From: a virus
IMG/VR virus record: IMGVR_UViG_3300021197_001608
Location: 1-20,964 of that record
Reading direction: 5' to 3' (one strand)
Length of the DNA stretch: 20,964 nt
Made by a program: the position numbers and the translations under genes. The notes under the pieces were generated by a model. It ran no database searches. It was given only the letters and a program-made list of their open reading frames with translations, and had not been told where the DNA came from. Shown here piece by piece: positions 15,440 to 20,711 of this stretch (within the stretch, counting starts at the first letter, position 1; every line of letters starts with the position of its first letter).

Positions 15440-15581
15440 TTTTAGTCTCCTTGTTGTTTTTAGACTTTGAATTTTGTTTTGGTTTCTTTTTTCCGAAGGC
15501 CTTTTCCCAACCTTCTTCCCATTTTTTATGGTCGATGGGACGGTATCTGTCACCCTTCCCCGCACCATGTTTATCACTCAT
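15432..15581 (-). CDS. Small conserved phage protein, 49 aa
   Basis: First gene after the promoter at 15602. ATG 15581 has GGAGA 7 bases upstream and the frame ends 8 bases inside the next gene, showing coupling. The N-terminus MSDKHGAGKGDRYRPIDHKK followed by WEEGWEKAFG matches a small family common in T4-like phages, recognisable by G-K-G-D-x-x-R-P-x-D and a following W...W helix; the C-terminus is lysine-rich. The role is unknown. Confidence 0.75.
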   Translation of the reverse strand: MSDKHGAGKGDRYRPIDHKKWEEGWEKAFGKKKPKQNSKSKNNKETKNG

Positions 15582-15601
15582 CTTCATTCTCCATTTCACT
15601 A

Positions 15602-15629
15602 ATTATACAATATGTATACACGATGTCAA
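15602..15629 (-). promoter_or_regulatory. Consensus sigma70 promoter for the small-gene/tRNA operon
   Basis: Minus strand: perfect TTGACA (15629-15624), 16-base spacer, perfect TATAAT (15607-15602). It lies just after the tmRNA terminator and about 15 bases before the start of the 49-residue gene, so it should drive the run down to tRNA-Leu at 13750. Confidence 0.88.
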
Positions 15630-15646
15630 GAGGTTTATTTTCAGAT

Positions 15647-15681
15647 AAAAAGAAAACCCCCACATCTCTGCAAGGGTTTTC
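15647..15681 (-). terminator. Intrinsic terminator of the tmRNA gene
   Basis: Minus strand: GAAAACCC (15681-15674) pairs with GGGTTTTC (15659-15652) around a 14-base loop and is followed by TTTTT (15651-15647). It ends the tmRNA transcript and insulates it from the next promoter. Confidence 0.85.
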
Positions 15682-15734
15682 ATTAGGAACCCGTTCTGTT
15701 GACAAGTGGGTTAGTCTCCGCTTTGTGATTTACA

Positions 15735-15761
15735 TCACGCTGCAAGGGCAAAGTTGTTTGC
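15735..15761 (-). other. tmRNA tag reading frame: ANNFALAA
   Basis: Codons GCA AAC AAC TTT GCC CTT GCA GCG TGA give A-N-N-F-A-L-A-A-stop, with the ALAA end recognised by ClpXP-type proteases. If the resume codon is the preceding GGC, as the A four bases before it would suit, the tag is GANNFALAA. The start codon choice cannot be decided from sequence alone. Confidence 0.9.
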
Positions 15762-15858
15762 GCCGTTTGAAATTTACAACCATGATTGTCAAGTAGGTTG
15801 TCTCCTTGGGTATCTTCTTCTTTGTTACTCATTACCAAATCGATTCCGTTTCGCCCCC

Positions 15859-15933
15859 ATCAGAGACACCCTCGTAGCGTATAAAGTTTCTAATTAATCG
15901 TATCTGTTCTTAAATTTTAAACGAGGGTGCCTC
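15859..15933 (-). other. Intervening segment of the permuted tmRNA precursor
   Basis: These 75 bases lie between the CCA end (15934) and the mature 5' end (15858). Their ends form a 13-base stem with one G-U (15921-15933 with 15863-15875) stacked, across an ACCA/TGAT internal loop, on the tmRNA acceptor stem. The result is one long helix that processing enzymes would cut to release two RNA pieces, as in known permuted tmRNAs. The loop (15876-15920) is A/T-rich. Confidence 0.8.
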
Positions 15934-16131
15934 TGGTGGAGGCGGGGAGATTCGAACTCCCGTGTTCAGCAATTTTTACTCCGATATCAACAATACCAGT
16001 TTATTTATAAACAGTGTATGCTCCGCGTGTATCCCTTGCACACCTAGCAGAATCCCTACCCTTTCTGCTCCTGATATAATTATCCAGTAGGGAGGTAGCG
16101 TTAATTTAATAACTGCTTGCCCCCCTACTGG

Positions 16132-16408
16132 GTTGTTCGTGGACGGGAAGGATTAACATTTACCTTCAACTTTCAGGGTCATCTAGTTTGATTATTCCCT
16201 ACTCGCACTACGCTTGAGTCAGTTAAACTCTGCTACACTCATTTGAGCATTCACACCCCACTACAGGGAACCGCATACATTATTCTCAATAACAAAAAAC
16301 ATTCTGTCACCGTCCTATGCGGGAGTAATTAATTCCCACATATGTTATTCACTTGTCATAGAAAACGCTCGAATGGGGTTTCCCCCATCCAAGCAGAGAG
16401 AAACGGAA
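16132..16408 (-). other. Structured non-coding stretch upstream of the tmRNA
   Basis: No convincing gene is present. Several stems can be drawn: TTCCCT/AGGGAA (16195-16200 with 16265-16270) enclosing 64 bases with small inner stems, CCGCATA/TATGCGG (minus sense) over about 40 bases, and ATGGGG-GAAA-CCCCAT (16373-16388), a GNRA-capped hairpin just after the helix-turn-helix gene that may be its terminator. The remainder may be tmRNA leader, promoter or another small RNA. I could not identify a clear promoter. Confidence 0.45.
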
Positions 16409-16666
16409 TCAGCAGATTCCAGCACGGATGGCGTGTGGGTTATCCATATAACCGTGGAACTCCATTCCGTAAGAGGTCTTACCACTGGGGGTCTCATCGG
16501 TGTAGACGCTCCAGTTACCGTATGCTTCAACCTGCGACTTGATGTTGCTGATGGTTGCTCGCATGTTACCGACACCGAAACGACTTCGTGCCTGACTTGG
16601 GGTAAGCGTTCCACCCTTTGCAAGAAAATCCATGACTCGACGCTTCTTTGAAACTGTGTTGTTCAT
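16409..16666 (-). CDS. Small helix-turn-helix DNA-binding protein (85 aa)
   Basis: ATG 16666 follows GGAG with 8 bases. Residues 8-45 (KRRVMDFLAKGGTLTPSQAR then SRFGVGNMRATISNIKSQV) give a winged-helix/HTH pattern in which TPSQARSRFGVG is the first helix and turn and NMRATISNIK the recognition helix. Residues 48-70 look like a wing (YGNWSVYTDETPSGKTSYGM). This type of small HTH protein is common in T4-like phages and is thought to regulate transcription. The promoter in front contains a perfect operator-like palindrome, so autoregulation is plausible. It is followed by a GNRA hairpin. Confidence 0.78.
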   Translation of the reverse strand: MNNTVSKKRRVMDFLAKGGTLTPSQARSRFGVGNMRATISNIKSQVEAYGNWSVYTDETPSGKTSYGMEFHGYMDNPHAIRAGIC

Positions 16667-16687
16667 ATTATGAACTCCTAAACTAAT

Positions 16688-16732
16688 GCGACTCTAAGTA
16701 AGAAAGGGTTAGATACTCGTCGCAGTCGTATC
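16688..16732 (-). promoter_or_regulatory. Leader with two competing hairpins ahead of the HTH gene
   Basis: Plus coordinates: GCGACTCTAA (16688-16697) can pair with TTAGA (16709-16713) and GTCGC (16719-16723) with a bulge, while GATAC (16712-16716) can pair with GTATC (16728-16732). The two folds share bases 16712-16713 and 16716 region, so they exclude each other. An attenuator role is speculation. Confidence 0.3.
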
Positions 16733-16755
16733 CGTTCCCTGATTGTTATACAAGT

Positions 16756-16784
16756 ATTGTACTACACCATTTGGTGTTTGTCAA
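16756..16784 (-). promoter_or_regulatory. Sigma70 promoter with an operator-like palindrome in the spacer
   Basis: Minus strand: perfect TTGACA (16784-16779), 17-base spacer and TACAAT (16761-16756). Inside the spacer lies the perfect inverted repeat ACACCA-AA-TGGTGT (16764-16777), positioned where a bound repressor would block polymerase. The -35 box overlaps the stop codon of the upstream 82-residue gene. It drives the HTH gene, the obvious candidate ligand. Confidence 0.75.
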
Positions 16785-17029
16785 CCCTTTTGCTGAACAA
16801 AATCGTAAATCTTTTCTGCCTGTTCGAGAATTTGTTCGTGTGTTGGAAACTGTGGTCGAACTTTGACCGAACAGGTGGCAGTTACACTTGCACCTTCCGC
16901 CTCTTGTTCTCGTTTCCATTCATTAAAACTTTGCCATTCACTGGTGTCTTGATAGAACTTATCCATCAATCGGTCCTTGGCTGTGTTGTAAATATCGTAA
17001 CGCAATTCATATGGGTTTTTGTTTGACAT
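16781..17029 (-). CDS. Conserved small phage protein (82 aa), unknown function
   Basis: ATG 17029 follows AAAGGAGA with a 6-base gap. The N-terminus MSNKNPYELRYDIYNTAKDR leads into a helical segment (LMDKFYQDTSEWQSFNEWKR), a short beta stretch and a final helix FPTHEQILEQAEKIYDFVQQ. The NPYELR...N.AKD and YPT/FPT-x-E-x-I-L-x-x-A-E elements recur in a small hypothetical family of T4-like cyanophages and relatives. No function is known to me. The gene ends at the promoter of the HTH gene and begins 37 bases downstream of tRNA-Lys. Confidence 0.75.
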   Translation of the reverse strand: MSNKNPYELRYDIYNTAKDRLMDKFYQDTSEWQSFNEWKREQEAEGASVTATCSVKVRPQFPTHEQILEQAEKIYDFVQQKG

Positions 17030-17065
17030 GTGTGTCTCCTTTTGTGTGTTGTCAAAAATCCAAAA

Positions 17066-17138
17066 TGGGTCAGGCGGGACTCGAACCCGCGACGAACGGT
17101 TTAAAAGACCGCTACTCTACCAACTGAGTTACTGACCC
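17066..17138 (-). tRNA. tRNA-Lys (anticodon UUU)
   Basis: Acceptor GGGTCAG/CTGACCC, D-arm ACTC-GAGT, anticodon stem GCGGT/ACCGT with loop CTTTTAA (anticodon UUU, reads AAA), T-arm GCGGG-TTCGAGT-CCCGC, discriminator A, no encoded CCA. An inverted copy of its first eight bases lies 3 bases upstream of its 5' end. Confidence 0.95.
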
Positions 17139-17149
17139 TGTGGGTCAGT
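17131..17149. repeat. Inverted repeat at the tRNA-Lys 5' end
   Basis: ACTGACCC (17131-17138) and GGGTCAGT (17142-17149) are exact inverted copies separated by TGT. One arm is the first eight bases of tRNA-Lys, the other includes the stop codon of the DUF4406 gene. The precursor could form a hairpin competing with the tRNA acceptor stem; it may be a processing signal or a trace of tRNA insertion. Confidence 0.6.
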
Positions 17150-17537
17150 GTTTGTCTTTGTCTGGTAACGGTGCTTCGTAGTAGATATCCAAACCTACTG
17201 CTTTTGCTGTATGCCATTCTGCTCTTGCACCTCGACTGTTTTCCCAACCGGACATCATGTACATTGCAGTACAAACATCACAGATGGCAACCAAGTCTCT
17301 CTTAAGTGCTTCTCGCATAAATTCACGGTCTTCATAATCAGTGGCGGGATCAAACTCCAAGTGACCGTTTGGTGGTTCACCTTCTTGTCTGTCCATCTCC
17401 GCAGGATTGATTACTGACCAACCTTGAGTTTCAAGAACCTTTGCTTGGCGGTCAAAGGCAGGAAAGTTTCCATCCTCATAACCTCGCATCGGTCCTGCGA
17501 TATAAATTGTTGGTTGTCTATCTACACTCATTTTCAT
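17145..17537 (-). CDS. DUF4406 protein (nucleoside deoxyribosyltransferase-like fold)
   Basis: The 130-residue product has the DUF4406 signature: TIYIAGPMRGYEDGNFPAFD (10-29), then AKVLETQGWSVINPAEMDRQ (32-51), REFMREALKRDLVAICDVCT (71-90), AMYMMSGWENSRGARAEWHT (91-110) and AKAVGLDIYYE. This family resembles nucleoside 2-deoxyribosyltransferases and is frequent in phages; a nucleotide-related function is inferred only from the fold, and no product is known. Start is either ATG 17537 (MKMSVDRQ) or ATG 17531; no strong Shine-Dalgarno distinguishes them. It overlaps the end of the membrane protein gene upstream by 14-20 bases, so translation is probably coupled. Confidence 0.85.
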   Translation of the reverse strand: MKMSVDRQPTIYIAGPMRGYEDGNFPAFDRQAKVLETQGWSVINPAEMDRQEGEPPNGHLEFDPATDYEDREFMREALKRDLVAICDVCTAMYMMSGWENSRGARAEWHTAKAVGLDIYYEAPLPDKDKH

Positions 17538-17715
17538 GCCTGATTAGTCTGTCCAAATCTCTCTGAATAATTCCAGAAAGATTGGCGTTTGCTTGTCGAA
17601 GACTCTCGTTATCCTTTGAAAGTCTCTTAATTGATTCTCTATATTCTACACCACGGAATATGGAATACAAGCAAAAAGTCAAAAGAATAGTAAAAACTAC
17701 TAAAATTACTTCCAT
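17518..17715 (-). CDS. Small single-pass membrane protein with coiled coil (65 aa)
   Basis: ATG 17715 overlaps the guaC stop codon (TGATG) and has GGAG 8 bases upstream, so I prefer it to a longer frame reaching 17772. Residues 1-20 ([20 protein letters not shown]) form one membrane helix; residues 24-62 are a charged heptad-like helix (RESIKRLSKDNESLRQANAN then LSGIIQRDLDRLI). Topology resembles an inner-membrane spanin or other small anchor, but no lysis genes are adjacent and I do not assign it. Co-transcribed with guaC and DUF4406. Confidence 0.68.
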   Translation of the reverse strand: MEVILVVFTILLTFCLYSIFRGVEYRESIKRLSKDNESLRQANANLSGIIQRDLDRLIRHENECR

Positions 17716-18752
17716 CAAGAATCTCCAAACACAGTATTCAACTGGCGATTTACTCGAACAAAGGTCGTACACTTTGGAAGTTGCTTGAGTTTCCTTGCAC
17801 CTGTGTATGTACAGGCACTTCGGACACCACCCATGATGTCCTGTAGAGTATTCTCAACAGGTCCTCGATATGGCACCTGCACTGTCTTACCCTCAGACGC
17901 TTTGTAAGTCGCTACACCACCACTGTGTTTGTCCATTGCGGTGGTACTAGACATACCGTAGAACACCTTGTGAGACGCTCCAGAATCGTCTGTGACGAGT
18001 TCTCCTGCACACTCTTCGTGTCCAGCGAGCATTCCCCCTAGCATAACGAAGTCCGCACCTGCACCGAAGGCCTTTGCGACATCACCGGAGGATTGACACC
18101 CTCCATCCGCCATGATGAACCCGTCCAGTCCGTGTGCGGCGTCGGCGCATTCGATTACTGCGGACAGTTGAGGATACCCAACCCCCGCTACTTTCCTCGT
18201 TGTACATACACTGCCGGGTCCGATGCCAATCTTTACAATATCCGCTCCTGCAAGAATCAGTGCTTCCGTCATCTCCGCTGTCACTACATTCCCGGCGATT
18301 AGAACTTTGCTTGGCCATGCTTCTCGAACCTCCTCGACAAAATCAATAAACTTCTGTGAATATCCATTTGCAACATCTAGACAGAAGAAATCAAAGTTAA
18401 TACTAAATTCTGGTGCGAACGCATCAGTCAGTAACATCTCTTTGTCTTGTAGACCGAAAGAAAGAGCCATACTGTTTTTTTCTTTAGCAGTAAGTTCTGA
18501 GTATTTATATGGTTCGTCTTGATGTTTACTTAAACAAGTCAGCATATCATGGGAAGCAAGAACTCTGCCCATGTCAATTGTTCCTGTTGTGTCCATATTT
18601 GCGGCGACAATTGGAACACCAGTCCAAACTCTACCACATGGAAACTGAAATTTCCTTGTAAGGTCTACTTCTTTTCTTGAAGCGAGAGTAGAACGCTTCG
18701 GTCGAATCAATACATCACTATAATCAAGTTTCGTATCTTCAGCAATCTTCAT
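17715..18752 (-). CDS. guaC: GMP reductase
   Basis: The 345-residue product is close in length to E. coli GuaC (347) and keeps the whole IMPDH/GMPR barrel pattern: [13 protein letters not shown] (9-21), [13 protein letters not shown] (46-58), the active-site loop [20 protein letters not shown] with Cys183 and Thr185, [34 protein letters not shown] and [17 protein letters not shown]. No CBS domains are inserted, which together with FYGMSS separates it from IMP dehydrogenase. It reduces GMP to IMP with NADPH, returning guanine nucleotides to the purine pool. ATG 18752 has AGGAGA 6 bases upstream. It lies directly after tRNA-Ile and overlaps the membrane protein gene. A GMP reductase in a phage is uncommon and likely an acquired metabolic gene. 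Confidence 0.95.
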   Translation of the reverse strand: MKIAEDTKLDYSDVLIRPKRSTLASRKEVDLTRKFQFPCGRVWTGVPIVAANMDTTGTIDMGRVLASHDMLTCLSKHQDEPYKYSELTAKEKNSMALSFGLQDKEMLLTDAFAPEFSINFDFFCLDVANGYSQKFIDFVEEVREAWPSKVLIAGNVVTAEMTEALILAGADIVKIGIGPGSVCTTRKVAGVGYPQLSAVIECADAAHGLDGFIMADGGCQSSGDVAKAFGAGADFVMLGGMLAGHEECAGELVTDDSGASHKVFYGMSSTTAMDKHSGGVATYKASEGKTVQVPYRGPVENTLQDIMGGVRSACTYTGARKLKQLPKCTTFVRVNRQLNTVFGDS

Positions 18753-18766
18753 AATAAATCTCCTAA

Positions 18767-18839
18767 TGAGCCGAGGGGGACTCGAACCCCCGAATATACC
18801 GTTATAAGCGGTACTGCTAATGCCATCCGCGTCCGGCCC
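18767..18839 (-). tRNA. tRNA-Ile (anticodon UAU)
   Basis: Acceptor GGGCCGG/TCGGCTC (two G-U pairs), a weak D-arm GCGG...TAGC, anticodon stem TACCG/CGGTA with loop CTTATAA (anticodon UAU, reads AUA), T-arm GGGGG-TTCGAGT-CCCCC, discriminator A, no encoded CCA. Most bacteria read AUA with a CAU anticodon modified to lysidine, so UAU is unusual. Confidence 0.85.
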
Positions 18840-18845
18840 GCGTGT

Positions 18846-19103
18846 TCAGCCGGATATGTCTATGCGAGTTTTCTTGTTGCTCACATGACCGTTTTCATTT
18901 TGAATTAAATAATTAGACTTCTGTCTATCTTCATCGTGTCCAAGTCTATAATTAACTTGTTCGATTTGATTGTTTGTAATCCGAAGAAGTTTTTCCTTAC
19001 AATCTTTATCAGCGAATGTCCACTGCATTAATTGATTTGCCGTTTTAATGGCATCTACTTCATCTTCACCTAGAGGAATATCAATGTGTAGTCTGTACTG
19101 CAT
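18846..19103 (-). CDS. Hypothetical small protein (85 aa)
   Basis: I prefer ATG 19103 because a start farther upstream would run deep into the lipoprotein gene; the upstream stop TGA lies 2 bases away, so coupling is likely. The protein begins MQYRLHIDIPLGEDEVDAIK and continues TANQLMQWTFADKDCKEKLL, a beta-alpha layout, then IEQVNYRLGHDEDRQKSNYL and NGHVSNKKTRIDISG. The C-terminal charged NYRLGHDEDR block stands out and may be recognisable in relatives, but I cannot name a family. Its stop codon is 6 bases from the tRNA-Ile 5' end. Confidence 0.65.
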   Translation of the reverse strand: MQYRLHIDIPLGEDEVDAIKTANQLMQWTFADKDCKEKLLRITNNQIEQVNYRLGHDEDRQKSNYLIQNENGHVSNKKTRIDISG

Positions 19104-19104
19104 A

Positions 19105-19362
19105 TCAATCAATACTCTTCGGCCAGTTGTATGGAACTCCTGCTTTTTCAGCAGTCTTGTAGTCATACCAACTAAATCCTGATTTACTAATCATGACTTT
19201 ACCGTCCATAATAATCACATCATTTACTCTGACTTCTTCAGGAGTCACGATAATTGTTCTTGGAGACCAGATGTACCGGTCTTTGCATTGGTTCGAACAA
19301 CCAACTGAAACAACAGATAGACTCATCACAAAAACAGAAGTTAATACATTACGAATATTCAT
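19105..19362 (-). CDS. Small phage lipoprotein (85 aa)
   Basis: ATG 19362 gives MNIRNVLTSVFVMSLSVVSV then GC: a lysine/arginine-containing n-region, hydrophobic core and a lipobox VSVGC, so the mature protein would start at the Cys and be lipid-anchored. A second Cys follows (CSNQC). The rest reads RYIWSPRTIIVTPEEVRVND, VIIMDGKVMISKSGFSWYDY and KTAEKAGVPYNW, mostly beta strands. Weak GGAAA upstream. A TTG five codons earlier is possible. Functions for such proteins include superinfection exclusion or o-spanin activity; nothing here decides between them. Confidence 0.7.
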   Translation of the reverse strand: MNIRNVLTSVFVMSLSVVSVGCSNQCKDRYIWSPRTIIVTPEEVRVNDVIIMDGKVMISKSGFSWYDYKTAEKAGVPYNWPKSID

Positions 19363-19377
19363 TACAAAAATTTCCAA

Positions 19378-19569
19378 TCACTTTTTCGTGTCTTTTTTCT
19401 TATCCAGAAAAGTTTGAAGTTCTTTCATTATAGAAGCAAGTTCGAGGTAATTCAACCTATCCATTAGATATTCTTCATACCCTTCTACAGCGTTTCTTGC
19501 TTTCTTAATTAGTTCTTCGTTCCACTTGTCCTTTACGGTTCTATTTGGTTTTCTCCGCTTTGGTTCCAT
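19378..19569 (-). CDS. Small charged helical protein (63 aa)
   Basis: ATG 19569 has GGGAG 7 bases upstream, better than a TTG at 19614. The N-terminus MEPKRRKPNRTVKDKWNEEL is very basic; residues 20-60 (IKKARNAVEGYEEYLMDRLN then YLELASIMKELQTFLDKKK) are predicted as two helices. It starts 37 bases inside the preceding gene. I recognise no family; nucleic-acid or protein binding is possible. Confidence 0.55.
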   Translation of the reverse strand: MEPKRRKPNRTVKDKWNEELIKKARNAVEGYEEYLMDRLNYLELASIMKELQTFLDKKKDTKK

Positions 19570-19775
19570 CTCTCTTCTCCCTCTTTCCAAGGAAAAACAC
19601 CTTGGGTTCGACAATCGCTCGACATAGACTTTCTTCCTTCTTGCAGAATATTGATAATGTCATCGACACCCTTGGTAGAGAAAGAAGTTAAAATGTCCTG
19701 AGCAACGACTTCGGGTGGGCATATACTAATGGGACTTGTTCGAGTGTATAGTCTTTCGTCATGCGGAACCTTCAT
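19533..19775 (-). CDS. Hypothetical small protein (80 aa)
   Basis: ATG 19775 follows GAGGAGAG with a 7-base gap. The protein begins MKVPHDERLYTRTSPISICP, then PEVVAQDILTSFSTKGVDDI and INILQEGRKSMSSDCRTQGV, a helical centre with two separate cysteines, and a polar end. It overlaps the end of the 56-residue gene upstream and the start of the 63-residue gene downstream. No family recognised. Confidence 0.6.
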   Translation of the reverse strand: MKVPHDERLYTRTSPISICPPEVVAQDILTSFSTKGVDDIINILQEGRKSMSSDCRTQGVFPWKEGEERWNQSGENQIEP

Positions 19776-19929
19776 CGTTACTCTCCTCTTTATTTATGAT
19801 TTCTTCGAGGGTTTTCACCAAAGAATCTAGGTTATCTAGTTTATCATTTAAATTCGAAACATCGCTTCGAATTCGAACCAAGAGAGTTTTCAAATAAAGA
19901 TTAATTTGTTCAATTGTTTCTTTATTCAT
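19759..19929 (-). CDS. Small coiled-coil protein (56 aa)
   Basis: ATG 19929 lies 1 base after the stop of the upstream gene (TGAAATG), indicating coupling. The sequence MNKETIEQINLYLKTLLVRI then RSDVSNLNDKLDNLDSLVKT has Leu/Ile/Val at heptad positions across most of its length, so it should form a coiled coil. The last residues are acidic. It ends 17 bases inside the next gene. Function unknown. Confidence 0.6.
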   Translation of the reverse strand: MNKETIEQINLYLKTLLVRIRSDVSNLNDKLDNLDSLVKTLEEIINKEESNDEGSA

Positions 19930-19930
19930 T

Positions 19931-20209
19931 TCAACCCGCCAAGAAGTTAGATGTGTTAAATTCTTTCACCGAGTCTACACGAAAAGATCGCCATGCATTT
20001 GCTTCCATATCCCATACAGGAATTGTATCAGTATTTACATTCTGACTCTGTTGTGTTTCTTCGGTGATGAATTCTGTTCCGATTTCTTCTGCAAGAATTC
20101 TAGCACTGAGAGTACAGTTCATTGTACGCAAAGTCCCGTCCTTCTTTTCAAATACGACGGAACACATACCCATGTTCAGTTGTTCTACCATTTGTTCTCT
20201 TGTAATCAT
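19931..20209 (-). CDS. WYL_2 / DUF2693 Sm-like SH3-barrel protein (92 aa)
   Basis: ATG 20209 has GGAGA 9 bases upstream. The pattern VVFEKKDGTLRTMNCTLSAR (18-37), then LPVWD-like TIPVWDMEANAWRSFRVDSV (62-81) and KEF matches the phage family called WYL_2 or DUF2693, an Sm-like SH3 beta-barrel found widely in T4-like phages. The NAWRSFR-V/I-DS-V-K end is diagnostic. Its role is not established; the fold suggests nucleic-acid or ligand binding. Confidence 0.85.
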   Translation of the reverse strand: MITREQMVEQLNMGMCSVVFEKKDGTLRTMNCTLSARILAEEIGTEFITEETQQSQNVNTDTIPVWDMEANAWRSFRVDSVKEFNTSNFLAG

Positions 20210-20236
20210 AATGTTGTTCTCCGTTTTATATATTAG

Positions 20237-20440
20237 TCAACTAGTTGCAATAGAAATACCACCCTTGCGTCCTCGCATGTACCGAATTGAAGTTTTATAC
20301 TTCTCATCAAGTGCATTTCGAATCACAAGAGGTGATACCCCATACTTCTGTGCAAGTGCTTTCACGGTAATACGCTCACCGCTATGTACTGCATTTTCAA
20401 TTTCACTGTAATCGATATTCATTTGAATTCGTTTTCGCAT
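20237..20440 (-). CDS. Helix-turn-helix protein (67 aa)
   Basis: ATG 20440 (MRKRIQMNIDYSEIENAVHS) has a GGAGA about 11 bases upstream and starts 1 base after the upstream stop; an ATG at 20422 is an alternative. Residues 25-45 (ITVKALAQKYGVSPLVIRNA) form a clear HTH with Ala, Gly and Val at the usual positions, followed by a basic end (MRGRKGGI). A small DNA-binding regulator is inferred. Confidence 0.72.
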   Translation of the reverse strand: MRKRIQMNIDYSEIENAVHSGERITVKALAQKYGVSPLVIRNALDEKYKTSIRYMRGRKGGISIATS

Positions 20441-20441
20441 T

Positions 20442-20711
20442 TTAAATAATCTCCAAATTAGAGTTCCAATGTAGTTTGCTGTCATCGTCGTTGTGAATGT
20501 GAGCGAATCCATCATACTCACCGCTATCGGCAAGTTCTCTCCACTCTTCCCACTCTACCTGTTTCCACTCACCACCAAGATCACCTCGCTCTGCGTAGTA
20601 AGTGGGAATACCCGTCACTTTTTTGAAGAGACTTTGAATTTCATCCTTGGTTCCTTCGACATTCCACAACCAATACCTAAATCCGTATTCTTCTTCTACA
20701 ATTAGTTTCAT
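20442..20711 (-). CDS. Hypothetical acidic protein (89 aa)
   Basis: ATG 20711 overlaps the previous stop (ATGA), so translation is coupled. The sequence MKLIVEEEYGFRYWLWNVEG, TKDEIQSLFKKVTGIPTYYA and WKQVEWEEWRELADSGEYDG is rich in Trp and acidic residues, with a beta-alpha-beta start. It resembles small acidic proteins that mimic DNA or bind host enzymes, but that is only composition. No family recognised. Confidence 0.68.
   Translation of the reverse strand: MKLIVEEEYGFRYWLWNVEGTKDEIQSLFKKVTGIPTYYAERGDLGGEWKQVEWEEWRELADSGEYDGFAHIHNDDDSKLHWNSNLEII

Larger units (their letters stand above)
15682..16131 (-). ncRNA. ssrA: Circularly permuted (two-piece) tmRNA gene
   Basis: Transcript order is acceptor part, intervening segment, coding part. 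The acceptor part ends with T-arm GGGAG-TTCGAAT-CTCCC, acceptor strand CGCCTCC and encoded ACCA (to 15934). The coding part begins at 15858 with GGGGGCG, which pairs perfectly (one G-U) with CGCCTCC, followed by a D-loop-like ACGGAATCGAT and a tag frame ending ALAA. Upstream of the T-arm are strong stems: AGCAGAA/TTCTGCT (16046-16069) and a 12-base stem (16084-16095 with 16120-16131) that could contribute to pseudoknots. tmRNA with SmpB frees stalled ribosomes and adds a degradation tag. The 5' limit of the acceptor part is approximate; the 3' limit of the coding part is just before the terminator. Neither protein partner SmpB nor processing enzymes are in the window. Confidence 0.9.

Noticed and set aside
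14711-15445. 244-codon plus-strand open frame
   Set aside because: It is antisense to three well-supported minus-strand genes with good ribosome sites, is Ser/Pro/Phe-rich and has no Shine-Dalgarno or recognisable motif.
16195-16270. Possible seventh tRNA enclosed by TTCCCT/AGGGAA
   Set aside because: No TTCRA T-loop, no acceptable anticodon arm and only weak inner stems.
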